Position numbers and translations under genes: made by a program. Of a stretch of DNA of 64,000 nt, positions 28,822 through 37,406 are shown in pieces. The stretch's first letter is position 1, and the number at the start of each line of letters is the position of its first letter. The stretch covers positions 10,342 to 74,341 of the forward strand of contig CAXXSP010000058.1 in assembly GCA_963676605.2 (NCBI GenBank), given 5' to 3'. Below the pieces are notes generated by a model. The model did not search any database and was not told where the DNA came from. It saw nothing but the letters and a program-made list of their open reading frames with translations. The DNA is from SABI01 sp963676605. GTDB taxonomy: Bacteria > Spirochaetota > Spirochaetia > Sphaerochaetales > Sphaerochaetaceae.

Positions 28822-29185
28822 CTCTACCTACCCCTATCAACACCATCTGCCACCAAATCGATTTACAAATTTTGAAGGACCGCAGATACAAACGCCCGGG
28901 CGCAACGACCATCCGATATCTCCCTAAATCCCCAGAAGAACCTACCCACTGCCACCTACCATCAGCAACAGCGATACTACTCTTATGCTCTCTCACGGCC
29001 ATAATCTCCATCCTCCAACAGGTCATCGGAAGGTTGTCATCCCATCCTCGAGCGTCTGACCGGTCTCTATGAGCTTCTTTCAGCTTTGCATAGGTCAGCC
29101 CGTAGGTGCTACATACCTCAGCCACCGAATCGAATATCTTAATCGAGTAGGTCGTGATCGCTATGATCTTTCTATGATTCGCCAT
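28814..29185 (-). CDS. Small phage protein with HTH-like N-terminus
   Basis: 123 residues. The N-terminal region SIKIFDSVAEVCSTYGLTYA-KLKEAHRDR looks like a short helix-turn-helix that reads as a homing-associated or regulatory DNA-binding segment; the remainder is unrecognised. It shares one base with the VRR-NUC stop region and overlaps the terminase small-subunit start by eight bases. The last ~30 residues may be distorted if this region also carries inserted bases. Confidence 0.45.
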   Translation of the reverse strand: MANHRKIIAITTYSIKIFDSVAEVCSTYGLTYAKLKEAHRDRSDARGWDDNLPMTCWRMEIMAVREHKSSIAVADGRWQWVGSSGDLGRYRMVVAPGRLYLRSFKICKSIWWQMVLIGVGRDE

Positions 29186-29545
29186 TAAGCCTCTTCTCCT
29201 CCATCTTCATTACGTCTCTGATCAATGAGTATCTGCTGCACATCCTCCACACTCCTCACCACGGCATAGAACACCCCGTTCTCCTCACACCGATTCTTGA
29301 ACCGTCTCTGGTTATCGGACAGCTGCCCAGTCTCAGTCTTTACCTCCAAATAGCCGATAACTCTGTGAGGGAACCACACCACCAGGTCCGGCGGTCCCCG
29401 GTCTCAACCCCATCGTGATCATCCGCATTGTCCGCAGCTTAATCGGTCCGGCTCCTTCGTTCGGCACCGAGTGACAGAAGATTCCTTGCCCCGATAAGTA
29501 CTCCACGATCTCAGCTTGGATCTTCGCCTCTGTATTTCTCTTCAT
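29185..29545 (-). pseudogene. VRR-NUC family nuclease, one frame break
   Basis: Two overlapping frames form one gene. The first reads MKRNTEAKIQAEIVEYLSGQ ... MGLRPGTA; the second DLVVWFPHRVIGYLEVKTET then GQLSDNQRRFKNRCEENG. Removing one base near 29390 joins them as ...GTADLVVWFPH.... The VRR-NUC signature (D...E-V-K...Q) is then complete at ~107 residues, normal for phage VRR-NUC proteins, which act as structure-specific endonucleases in replication or packaging. It lies next to the repeat array and the primase/helicase. Confidence 0.75.
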
Positions 29546-29586
29546 TCTCTTTCTTCCTCCAAATCCTGAGTAAATCCGGTCCCGCT

Positions 29587-29746
29587 GGTAGTGGTAGTAC
29601 GGTAGTACCCTAAAGGGTACTACTACCGTTACTACCGATACTGACCACCTTTGCCCCCCTGGTAGTAGTTTCCGTTACTACCGGTATACTACCGACTACT
29701 ACCGGGTAGTCTTTGGTAGTGCTACCGTAGAACTACCTTTACTACC
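29587..29746. repeat. Dense GGTAGT/ACTACC repeat array, candidate phage origin
   Basis: Thirteen exact copies of GGTAGT (six) or its complement ACTACC (seven) lie in 160 bases, several within the longer form CGGTAGTA. An inverted repeat with 10-bp arms (GTAGTACCCT/AGGGTACTAC, 29602-29623) is embedded in it. The array spans the 3' end of the primase/helicase gene and the gap before the VRR-NUC gene. This is the location and texture of iteron-type replication origins in temperate phages. It is not CRISPR: units are short and spacing is irregular. Confidence 0.6.
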
Positions 29747-31763
29747 GAGCCTCGTGAGCATCATGATCGAGGAGGTTTCCCCCTCGATAATCAGGTAGCC
29801 GGCCTGGTATTCCTGGATCAATCCTTCTGCTATCAATCGACTGGTCATCGACCTTGGATCAGAAGCCTTGAATTTCTGGCTCAAGTTTCCTTCCTTGATC
29901 TCTGGGTTTATGCTCTTGATATAATCCTTCCATGCCGACTTCGTTATATAGGGCAATCCGTCAATATCCTCTGACCCTGAGTTCAACCAAGCCTGGATCA
30001 TATCGTTGACTCGCTCCTGCTGCTTGCTGTCCCGCTGCTGCTGAGCTCGGGGAAACTCCTTCGGTTACGACTGCACTGGATACCTGCAAGCCATCCTCAT
30101 CAAGCCAGGGGAGCTGCACTTCCTCCAGTTCCACATGGAAATCCTCAGTCATTTCGGCATCCTTCACCTTCTTCTGGGAGATGGTGATCGGAGTATTCGC
30201 TCCTCCCGGCTCTATGGAGATATCGACATCCATGGCAGCTCTCCAGGCTGAAGATCCCCGGGCTCGGTGCTGCGCTTCCGAGTTCACTCCGGTATGGTGA
30301 ACCAGTGCCACTGAGCAGGAGAATTCCCTCATCAGATGAGCACAGGCATCCAGCATCGATTTCGCATCCTGGGCACTGTTCTCATCACCTGCAAAGAATC
30401 GATGGAGGGTATCCACCACTATCAGCTTCGGCTGGATCTCAAGGGAGTGAATATTGCTCACCGTCTTGCTCAAGCCTTCTGCAGTATTGAGATCCACGGC
30501 TCCCACTGAGAGGGTCATATCAAGGTGATTGATCCGGTGATACTGCTTCCAGGCAGCGATACGGCTGCGAAGTCCGTAGTGACCTTCTCCAGCCAGATAG
30601 ACCACATGGCCGCTCTGCACCTTCTGACCAAGCCAATGGGTTTTCTCTGAGGCGATATGGAGACACCAGTCGAGGACCACGAAGGTCTTGCCTGACCCCG
30701 AAGGGCCCATGGATCATGATCATGGCCTCTTCCTGCAGCCACCTTCGTACCAGCCACTTGAGCGGGGACGGGTGCTGAGAGAATTCATCAGCATACACCA
30801 GCCAGGAGAGCGTCTTTGGCTGCAGCAGATCTTTGAGATCCCCACCAGAGAGGAGGAAATCGTTCGCATCCCCTACTTCCGGCGGCATGATCACCTCTGC
30901 TCCTGACTTCTCTGCTGCCTCATCAGCACACTTTTTTCCAGTTCCTGATTCATCGTTATCGGCAACAATGATGAGATCTTTTGTCGGGAACCTGTTCCTG
31001 ATCGAGGAGGTCACTGGGATCAGGTTTTTTCGCATTGTAGGCGATAACAACCGGCTCTCTGGTAACCTCATGGATACTGGCAGCTGTTGCATACCCTTCT
31101 GCAATATAGACCCGTTTCCCCGTATCGAGATCCCCCAGCCACCAGAAACAGCCTCCAGCCTTCCCTCCCGAATGGAACAGCTTCTTTCCCGAGTCAGCGA
31201 TGTATTGCAAGGTTGAGAGCTCCCCATCGGCGGTGAACAACGGCAGCATGAGCCGCCCGTCTTTAGAGAGTTTGATTCCATGGGGTTTCACCTGTTTCCG
31301 CTGCAGGTAGGGATGATCCTCTGGCGCTGGCTCGGCAGCTTCCCAGAGCTGCTGACAGCTTTCTGCTGTTTCCTGATGTTTCCGTTCCCGCTGCTTATCC
31401 CGGAGCTCAGCTGCTATCCTTAACCGCTCAGCAACCTTCATCGATTCCACGGCAGTGAGTTCCCGTCCGATATCAGCACGCCACTGGTTTTTCTTCTCTT
31501 CCTTCCAAGTACCGAAAGCTCCTGCAGGGATTCCATCAGAGAAGGCAACATACCAGCCGGAGAGGTCTGATCTGGACCCGTCCGCTGAGAACCGGTGAAT
31601 CTCCCCATTAAAGGTGATCCCGCCGGGTGCATGGAGTCCTGCGTCCCTGGATAGCTTGAGATAATTGCATCTCTGGAGGTATTACTGACTCTTCCTTGTA
31701 CTCCCAGGGGTGCCCCAGAAGTTCAACGATATTACCCGGTCTTTGGGCTGCTGTTGCTATCAA
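29699..31763 (-). pseudogene. Phage primase/helicase (Toprim plus RecA-like), four frame breaks
   Basis: Fragments combine into one ~680-residue replication protein. N-terminal primase region: AGLHAPGGITFNGEIHRF, GWYVAFSDGIPAGAFGTW. Toprim domain: RVYIAEGYATAASIHE then LIIVADNDESGTGKK. RecA/RepA-like helicase: MIMIHGPSGSGKTFVVLDW, then LIVVDTLHRFFAGDEN and VALVHHTG. A C-terminal segment runs ERVNDMIQAWLNSGSEDIDG. Removing one base at about 31670, at the T6 run 31025-31030, at 30701 and at 30062 restores the frame. The likely start is TTG 31763, overlapping the stop of the small upstream gene. The origin-like repeats overlap its 3' end. Confidence 0.8.
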
Positions 31764-31861
31764 AACGGCACCCCGTCAAATGATTCCCACTCATCACAGG
31801 CCTTGATGGTCCGGGCAAATTGCTCCGGTGGTTGTGTACTAAAAATCTTGCAGACCCCCAT
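31760..31861 (-). CDS. Tiny phage protein, 33 residues
   Basis: An ATG frame starts three bases after the helicase stop and ends within the TTG start of the primase gene (TTGA overlap), so it would be translationally coupled to both. The sequence FSTQPPEQFARTIKACDEW is plausible protein. No clear ribosome-binding site was seen, and no family is recognised. Confidence 0.4.
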   Translation of the reverse strand: MGVCKIFSTQPPEQFARTIKACDEWESFDGVPF

Positions 31862-31863
31862 CC

Positions 31864-33587
31864 TCAGAATACTGAAGGCAGGTACTGGCAGCATTTGGGA
31901 ACTTCTCCTCTCAGCCAGGCGGTAACAAAATCAGGTTCTGGATGTCTCATATAATTCTCCTCGCATAAAAATGAGCTGTCAGTTTGCTCTATTCCCTCTT
32001 CTTCTCGTCTCTCCCAGACTCGCTCTGTTACCCGGTAAAATGTTCCGTCCTTCCGGTAAGAGATCGCCTCGGGAGGGTTCTTCAAACTGAACACCATACA
32101 GAGCTCATCAATATTCCAGTTCTCATCGATCTCCACCTGGCAACTTGCTGCTATGAACTTCAGGGACCCGAGAGCTTTCCTGCCTGCGTAACCGTCATGG
32201 AAGATCAGCAGATACTCAATGACCGGCATATCAGAGAGCGCTCCGAAATAGGTGATCTTCACCATCTCTTTCCCGCTTTTCCGGCTGATATGGGGAGACC
32301 AGAGCCAGCTGGTGACCAGCATACTGCTCTCTTCTTTTCCCATGATGTCATCATCATGCAGCTGCCAGTCATGGTGCTCGGCTGCAGGGAACTTATAACC
32401 GCAGTACTTGCAGACCATAGCCTGCGCTGCCAGGATCTCATCACACTTCGGGCAGATCTTCGAGGGAGGAAGAGCATCACTGTCTTCTGCTTTTCTCCCC
32501 GGGATTCTCACATTTGTGATAGGTCCATGGGTCTCCACTACCCCAGCGAAATCAAGTACCAGACAGTGATCGGTATGGCTCTTCAGCCTCAATCCTCTTC
32601 CTGCCATCTGGATATAGAGTCCCGGTGAAAGTGTCGGCCTCATCATGACAATCAGGTCGATATCGGGATAATCAAAACCGGTGGTCAGTACATTGGCATT
32701 GGTTAGAGCCCTGATCTCTCCTGCTTTGAACGACTCGATGATTCTCTGCCGTTCTTTCTTACCGGTTGCCCCGGTGATACAGTCAGCTGCAATTCCCCGG
32801 GAATTCAGGATTTCCTTCACGTGCTGGGCATGTTCCACCCCGGTACAGAAGAAGAGCCACGATTTTCTCACACCCGCCAGGCTGATCACTTCTTCAATAA
32901 CCGCTTCTGTTTTCGCTGTGACATCGACTGCTTGCTGAAGCTCCTTCTCGATATACTCCCCACCCCGCCGGTGTACTCCATCTGCTGATAGCTTCGACCT
33001 GGTGACCTTGCTTCTGAGATCCGCAAGGTAACCCTGTCTCTGGAGCTCCTCAATGGTGACCGGTTCGATCAGATCATCGAATAAGGCGGGAGCATCGGTA
33101 ATCATGCCATGCCCAAGGCGATAGGGAGTTGCCGTGAGTCCGATTACTCTCATATCAAGGTTTATCTCCTGGAGCCGCTGCAGGAATGACCGGTAGGTCC
33201 CTTCTGCCTTGTGACTCACAAGATGACATTCATCGATAATACAGAGATCGATATGACCCACTTCATGATTCCTGATCGACTGGATACCGGCGAAGGTTAT
33301 CGGTTCCCCGAGTTCTCTCCTGCCGATCCCGGGCAGAGTAGATCCCGAGCGGTGCATTCGGCCAATGGAGCCTCAGCTTCTGGGCATTCCTGCTCGATGA
33401 GCTCTTTCACGTGAGTGAGCATCAGTATCCTGGTCTCCGGCCATTTCTGGATTGCGTCCTTGCAGAGCTCAGCAATAATATGGCTCTTTCCGGCTCCAGT
33501 AGGCAGTACCAGACAAGGATGTCCTTCATGGGTCTCAAACCAGCTGTAGAGCTCTTTTAGTGCTTTCTCCTGATAATCTCTTAGCAT
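31864..33587 (-). pseudogene. Superfamily 2 DNA helicase, two frame breaks
   Basis: The N-terminal frame (MLRDYQEKALKELYSWFETH, LVLPTGAGKSHIIAELCKD = Walker A) and the long frame (FAGIQSIRNHEVGHIDLCII-DECH, GLTATPYR, FCTGVEHAQHVKEIL, IQMAGRGLRL) are parts of one DEAD/DEAH helicase. Removing one base near 33389 and one near 33332 gives ...ELIEQNAQKLRLHWPNAPLG-IYSAGIGRRELGEPITF.... A C-terminal zinc-binding motif (CPKCDEIL...CKYCGYKF) follows motif VI, as in many phage helicases. Expected role: replication fork unwinding together with the primase/helicase. Confidence 0.83.
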
Positions 33588-34562
33588 GCTGGTACGATCT
33601 CCCCATGAAAGAGATCCCGAATCTCGTCGATGACTTCATCCCCGAAAGGACCGCCTGCGAGTATCTCCCTGCTTGAATACCCAAGTTCCCCATTGATAAT
33701 CTCCTGATTTCCGATAATCCAGCAGGCATTCCATTCGCTGCATTTTTCTTCCCGTAAATTCCATGGCACCAGATCAGGGTGGAACACGTGAGCTCTGCAG
33801 CCTGTAATTTGGGCCTCCTTAGGTATCTCTGCCTTCCAGCGAGCACAGGTCCCTGCAGTTGATTTCTTTCGTAGGGACAGATTCAAAGCAGAAAGAATGG
33901 GCAGCACAGAGCTTACACTGATACCAGGAAGGATCAGCGGACATTGGCTCAGGGAGTCGTTCACTCAAGGCGATCCTCTTACCCCGCTTAATGTATTTCT
34001 CACCAATCTCCCGGTCGATATAGACCCGCTCGGTATAGAGACGGTCATCATCCTTGCAGACGGCATAATAGAGAGCCCGGGTGATATTCGCCTTAGTCAT
34101 GGAGCACTGCATCTGGACAAAATGCTGCCACTTCGCTTTTTCTACTCCCTTCTTCTCAAGCTCATCAAAGCTCTTTTTCGAATGAGTTTTACATTCCCAG
34201 ATATGTGTGGTCTTTGGTGCTTCAGGAAGTCCGCGAAAGATGATCCCGTCAGGGGAACCCTGAACATGGGACCCGGCATAGATCGTCCGCTGATACCGTC
34301 CGGTTTCTCTTAGGTCCACCCCGATCGCCCTCAGGTCGGAAGCTGCAGTGAGCTCTTCATCCTGCCCTCTTCTGAATAACCGCTTGATCCTGCCGGGGAA
34401 TTGTTCTCTCACCGCCCAGCGGAAAGAGAGCCAGAGCCACCGGTCGCAGGGATGCCCGAGAAGAGAGAATCCCAGATGATATCGAGGTTTCTCCGATAAT
34501 TCTTCATGGTATCGATTGATGAGGGATATTGTATTGATTTCAGGCTCTGGTATAATAGCCAT
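33581..34562 (-). pseudogene. PD-(D/E)XK exonuclease (Cas4/RecB-like), one frame break
   Basis: Start at ATG 34562, which has AAGGAG seven bases upstream. Motifs: HVQGSPDGIIFRGL (catalytic Asp), THIWECKTHSKKSFDEL (E-C-K), and a cysteine cluster CKLCAAHSFCF near the C-terminus, which in this class can bind an iron-sulfur cluster or zinc. The frame ends early near 33819, but removing one base near 33852 continues it as NCRTCARWKAEIPKEAQITG ... GEIVPAC to 33581. It neighbours DUF669 and Sak4-like genes, a common phage recombination set (annealing protein, ssDNA-binding protein, exonuclease). Confidence 0.78.
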
Positions 34563-34605
34563 GCACTTCTCCTTGATTCGCGGTTCGATAGACACTCCCC
34601 AGGAA

Positions 34606-35124
34606 TCACTTCCTGAGGATGTGGCAGATTTGGTCGTCTCTTATCGTCCTTGCCCAGGGAGGAGTGCTCTTTTCATCTGCAGCAACTGCTGCAGGCTTCG
34701 GGGCCTGAAACGAAGGGACTAATCCCTCTTTCTTCTTGTAGCCTTTCACCTCATTCCTCGGATCGGGATACTCCTCACTCGTTTTAGAGAAACCCACCTT
34801 GATGCTGCAGGTACCTCCAACCAGTTCGTTGGTATCCTCTACTCGTACCAGCCCAATTGCTCTGATCAGAGAGCCAAGCTGCTTATGAGCAATCTCCATC
34901 GTCTGAGTGTTCCGGTTGATGAAGTTGATCAGATCAAAGACGATCATCCCCTCATGAGTGGGACCGGTGATACTGAATTGAAGGTTGATATATTTCCCTC
35001 CGCTCTTTGCTTCCTTGATATCAGCTTCTTTGATTTCGGCATCGTACCAGCCGGCTGGAATCGGTTCGTAGGAGTCTTCCTGGGGAAGATCTGCCTCGTT
35101 ATATACTTGTCCTAAATACGCCAT
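34606..35124 (-). CDS. DUF669 phage protein (probable ssDNA-binding)
   Basis: 172 residues. The segments YEPIPAGWYDAEIKEADIKE, YINLQFSITGPTHEGMIVFD-LINF and GSLIRAIGLVRVEDTNELVG match the DUF669 pattern. This phage family occurs in recombination modules and is usually taken to be single-strand DNA binding. The C-terminal tail after QAPKPAAV is low in complexity. The neighbouring Sak4-like ATPase and exonuclease support that role. No catalytic motif is present. Confidence 0.72.
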   Translation of the reverse strand: MAYLGQVYNEADLPQEDSYEPIPAGWYDAEIKEADIKEAKSGGKYINLQFSITGPTHEGMIVFDLINFINRNTQTMEIAHKQLGSLIRAIGLVRVEDTNELVGGTCSIKVGFSKTSEEYPDPRNEVKGYKKKEGLVPSFQAPKPAAVAADEKSTPPWARTIRDDQICHILRK

Positions 35125-35141
35125 ATACTCTCTTCTCCTCC

Positions 35142-35531
35142 TTATGCTTCTTCCCTGGAGATGGTAAAACTCAGTCTCCCGGGTTTCGTGGTGATCGCTG
35201 CAAGCAGCGGTGTTGTTACTTCGGAATTGGTTTTATCCCAAACACTCTTACTGACCTCGGCCTTCCATCGGAACAGCTTCGGCAGCTGATCGGTTGTTCC
35301 GTGAATAGCAGCGATCCGCTGCAGCTCCACCTCGTCAACTTTCCGGGTCATCCGTCCGGTCACCTTGATCTTGAAAGGACCAGCGGGAATTGATTTCGTT
35401 CCTTCAAAGCTTTCTGGGACTTTGATCTGACCACTGAGCCAGTCTTCAATCTCCCGACGCTGATCGACTGCAGCCTTCTCTGCCAGCTTCGCCTCATCCC
35501 AGGCCTGACAGGCTCTTTCGATATCGGTCAT
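35142..35531 (-). CDS. Phage early protein of unknown function
   Basis: 129 residues. The N-terminal helix (ACQAWDEAKLAEKAAVDQRR) is followed by a beta-rich domain (IPAGPFKIKVTGRMTRKVDE, LPKLFRWKAEVSKSVWDKT). It overlaps the Sak4-like gene by four bases and precedes DUF669. Proteins of this size and place are common in the recombination modules of phages infecting Gram-negative hosts, but I cannot name a function. Confidence 0.55.
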   Translation of the reverse strand: MTDIERACQAWDEAKLAEKAAVDQRREIEDWLSGQIKVPESFEGTKSIPAGPFKIKVTGRMTRKVDEVELQRIAAIHGTTDQLPKLFRWKAEVSKSVWDKTNSEVTTPLLAAITTKPGRLSFTISREEA

Positions 35532-36202
35532 GCAGCACCTCCGATCTTGGAGATGATCATTCCGAGATCTGGACTCTCCCAGGGTGCTAACTTCCCCGAG
35601 CGATCCTTTGCCGTCCAGATCCCATCTGCATCACACATAAGAGCCCGCTGGGTTACTCCGTCACTATCTTTCTCTACTCTCAGAGCGAGCACCTCATCGA
35701 AAAAGTAAGGGAGCTGTTGCCCCGTCTTGTTTCCCGGCATCGAGGGAGAATAGAGTATCCTTCCCATCTCATCCTGGGTCTTCTCAAGCTTCGCAGAGAA
35801 ATAGACATGCTTTCCCTGGATATCACGAAAGGCACGGATAAGATCGGTGATCTGCTCCTGCATTGCCCCGTAGGCTTGTCTGGGATCTTTGGCATGTTTC
35901 TTCTCATAGTTGAGTACCACCTCTGCGATCTCCGAGATGGAATCCAGACAGATACTCTGGTATTCACTCCCCTCTTCACTCGTCAGCCAGCTGTAGGCAT
36001 CCTGCAGGTCAGCAACAGAAGAGATCTCGATGAACGGGATATCTTCATCTGCAAGGGACAGAAGTCCCCCTTCCGCTGAAAGAACGATCGGTTTTGGCAG
36101 GGTTCTCACCAGTGAGGTCTTTCCGGCACCGGCAGCACCGTAAACCAGCAGCTTCACACCTTGGACAGCAATGTCTCTGGTCGTCTGTAATCGTATTGCC
36201 AC
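35528..36202 (-). CDS. Sak4-like RecA-fold ATPase (AAA_24), recombination
   Basis: 224 residues. Walker A is LLVYGAAGAGKTSLVRTL; Walker B lies in SICLDSISEIAEVVLNYEKK. The downstream region YGAMQEQITDLIRAFRDIQG-KHVYFSAKLEK and PYFFDEVLALRVE is typical of AAA_24/Sak4 single-strand annealing ATPases in phages. First gene of the leftward early operon, read from the repressor-side promoter. It precedes DUF669 and the exonuclease, forming a recombination module. Confidence 0.8.
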   Translation of the reverse strand: MAIRLQTTRDIAVQGVKLLVYGAAGAGKTSLVRTLPKPIVLSAEGGLLSLADEDIPFIEISSVADLQDAYSWLTSEEGSEYQSICLDSISEIAEVVLNYEKKHAKDPRQAYGAMQEQITDLIRAFRDIQGKHVYFSAKLEKTQDEMGRILYSPSMPGNKTGQQLPYFFDEVLALRVEKDSDGVTQRALMCDADGIWTAKDRSGKLAPWESPDLGMIISKIGGAA

Positions 36203-36311
36203 TTCTTCTCCTTAAGTATTGGTAATCTTCATTTTCCTTGATCCTTGTACCACAAAAGAATCAGGAATCCCGTAAGACTCTCCGGGTAGAGCTGTATTGT
36301 CAGGGGTTGTA

Positions 36312-36328
36312 CCCCAGGTTGGTTTCAA
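36312..36328 (+). other. att-like core, right copy
   Basis: CCCCAGGTTGGTTTCAA, 16 of 17 identical to 333-349 and in the same orientation. It follows a short hairpin (GGGGT-TGT-ACCCC, 36303-36315). It lies in the 407-bp gap between the first early gene and the repressor. It could be a prophage attachment core or a shared regulatory site. Confidence 0.3.
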
Positions 36329-36550
36329 TCAATGAGAACGTGTGAATGTTTGTAGGGGATCAGAAATTTCTTACCATATGTAGGATTCGAAATCGGTCTG
36401 TATAAACAACTTTTTTCCAATGGAGATCCGGGAATACCCAGTCAATCTTGCGTTTGTTTCTTCCATTCATTGTCTTCATGTGTGTCACTATACATCCGTA
36501 TACCTACATGTTCAAGAGGTTTTTATGTATGTTTTTTTTGCTCAGATTTA

Positions 36551-36602
36551 TCAATAAAGACACTCATATACGCTAGTCAACATATGAATATTTCGATATA
36601 CT
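36551..36602. promoter_or_regulatory. Divergent early and repressor promoters, overlapping -35 boxes
   Basis: Plus strand: TAGTCA (36574-36579), 17 bases, TATACT (36597-36602); the repressor ATG follows seven bases later (36610). Minus strand: TTGACT (36580-36575), with a weaker TATTGA-type -10 at 36556-36551, points at the early operon. The -35 elements share bases, so binding in between could switch both. The rest of 36203-36550 holds no gene I can see, apart from the att-like copy. Confidence 0.5.
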
Positions 36603-36609
36603 CTTACGT

Positions 36610-37326
36610 ATGTTAGATTTCTGGAAAAGAGTGAAAAAAAATTTAGACCCCGAGAAAAACCAGAACTGGTTATGTAATGAGATCGCTGTTTCAAGCGGTA
36701 CCATGTCCAGCTGGATCACCCATGACCGGCTGCCGAAAGCCGACCTGGCAGTTAAAATTGCTAAGTCTCTCGGAGTATCAGTTGAGTACCTGGTCACCGG
36801 CGATGGAGAAGATCTCCTTCAGGATCAGGAAGCTGTTTCTCAGGCGATCAGCAAACATGCTATTTATATGACCCCGAGGAATCAGGAGATCCCTCTCAGC
36901 ACGGACGATGATTTCCTCATGCTCCCTGTCCTGGATCAGAAGGCTTCTGCCGGATACGGGTCCATGATGATAGATGAACAGTTCTCCGGGAATCATATTC
37001 CAGTCCTGAGAAGACTGGTCTCAAGTTATAATATTTCTGATTTAAAAGCAGTTGAGGTCCGAGGTGACTCCATGACTGGAGTCAGGATGTTCGATGGGGA
37101 TATCGTGGTCTTTGCTCTCGGCCATATCGCCAAGGAAGGGATCTACGTCCTTTCAGTAAACGGCGATGTCCTGGTCAAACGGTTGGAATTCGATTCCTTC
37201 GATAGGACCATCAAGGTATCTTCAGAGAACCCGAGATACCCAGATGTGAAGACAGTTTCAATCGATGATGAGAACGTGGAGATCAAAGGGAAGGTTGTGG
37301 CCTGGTTTCATTGCCATCCGTATTGA
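36610..37326 (+). CDS. CI-like prophage repressor (HTH plus S24 peptidase)
   Basis: 238 residues. The N-terminal HTH reads NWLCNEIAVSSGTMSSWITH-DRLPKADLAVKIAKSLGVSV. The C-terminal LexA/CI-type S24 domain has the catalytic serine in EVRGDSMTGVRMFDGDIVVF and the lysine in VNGDVLVKRLEFDSFDR, so RecA-stimulated self-cleavage is expected. It is divergent from the early operon, the normal arrangement for a lysogeny switch. No Shine-Dalgarno is visible: the ATG lies seven bases past TATACT, so the mRNA may be leaderless, as for lambda cI from PRM. It marks the right end of recognisable phage genes. Confidence 0.9.
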   Translation: MLDFWKRVKKNLDPEKNQNWLCNEIAVSSGTMSSWITHDRLPKADLAVKIAKSLGVSVEYLVTGDGEDLLQDQEAVSQAISKHAIYMTPRNQEIPLSTDDDFLMLPVLDQKASAGYGSMMIDEQFSGNHIPVLRRLVSSYNISDLKAVEVRGDSMTGVRMFDGDIVVFALGHIAKEGIYVLSVNGDVLVKRLEFDSFDRTIKVSSENPRYPDVKTVSIDDENVEIKGKVVAWFHCHPY

Positions 37327-37381
37327 AGATCAGCGATGTTTGGAATACTTATTAATAGGAAAACCCTGAAGACAGTATGTT

Positions 37382-37406
37382 AATAATCATCTATTGTATG
37401 ATTATT
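37382..37406. terminator. Inverted repeat between convergent genes
   Basis: AATAATCAT (37382-37390) and ATGATTATT (37398-37406) form a perfect 9-bp stem with a 7-base loop. It lies between the repressor and the histidine kinase, whose stop codon is inside the right arm. No strong T run follows, so a bidirectional terminator is only likely. The prophage/chromosome junction must be near here. Confidence 0.4.

Noticed and set aside
29587..29746. Possible CRISPR array
   Set aside because: Repeat units are only 6-8 bases, occur in both orientations and are irregularly spaced; no cas genes nearby.
30515..31281. Two overlapping minus-strand proteins in the primase region
   Set aside because: They are pieces of the single primase/helicase seen in different frames on either side of single-base breaks.
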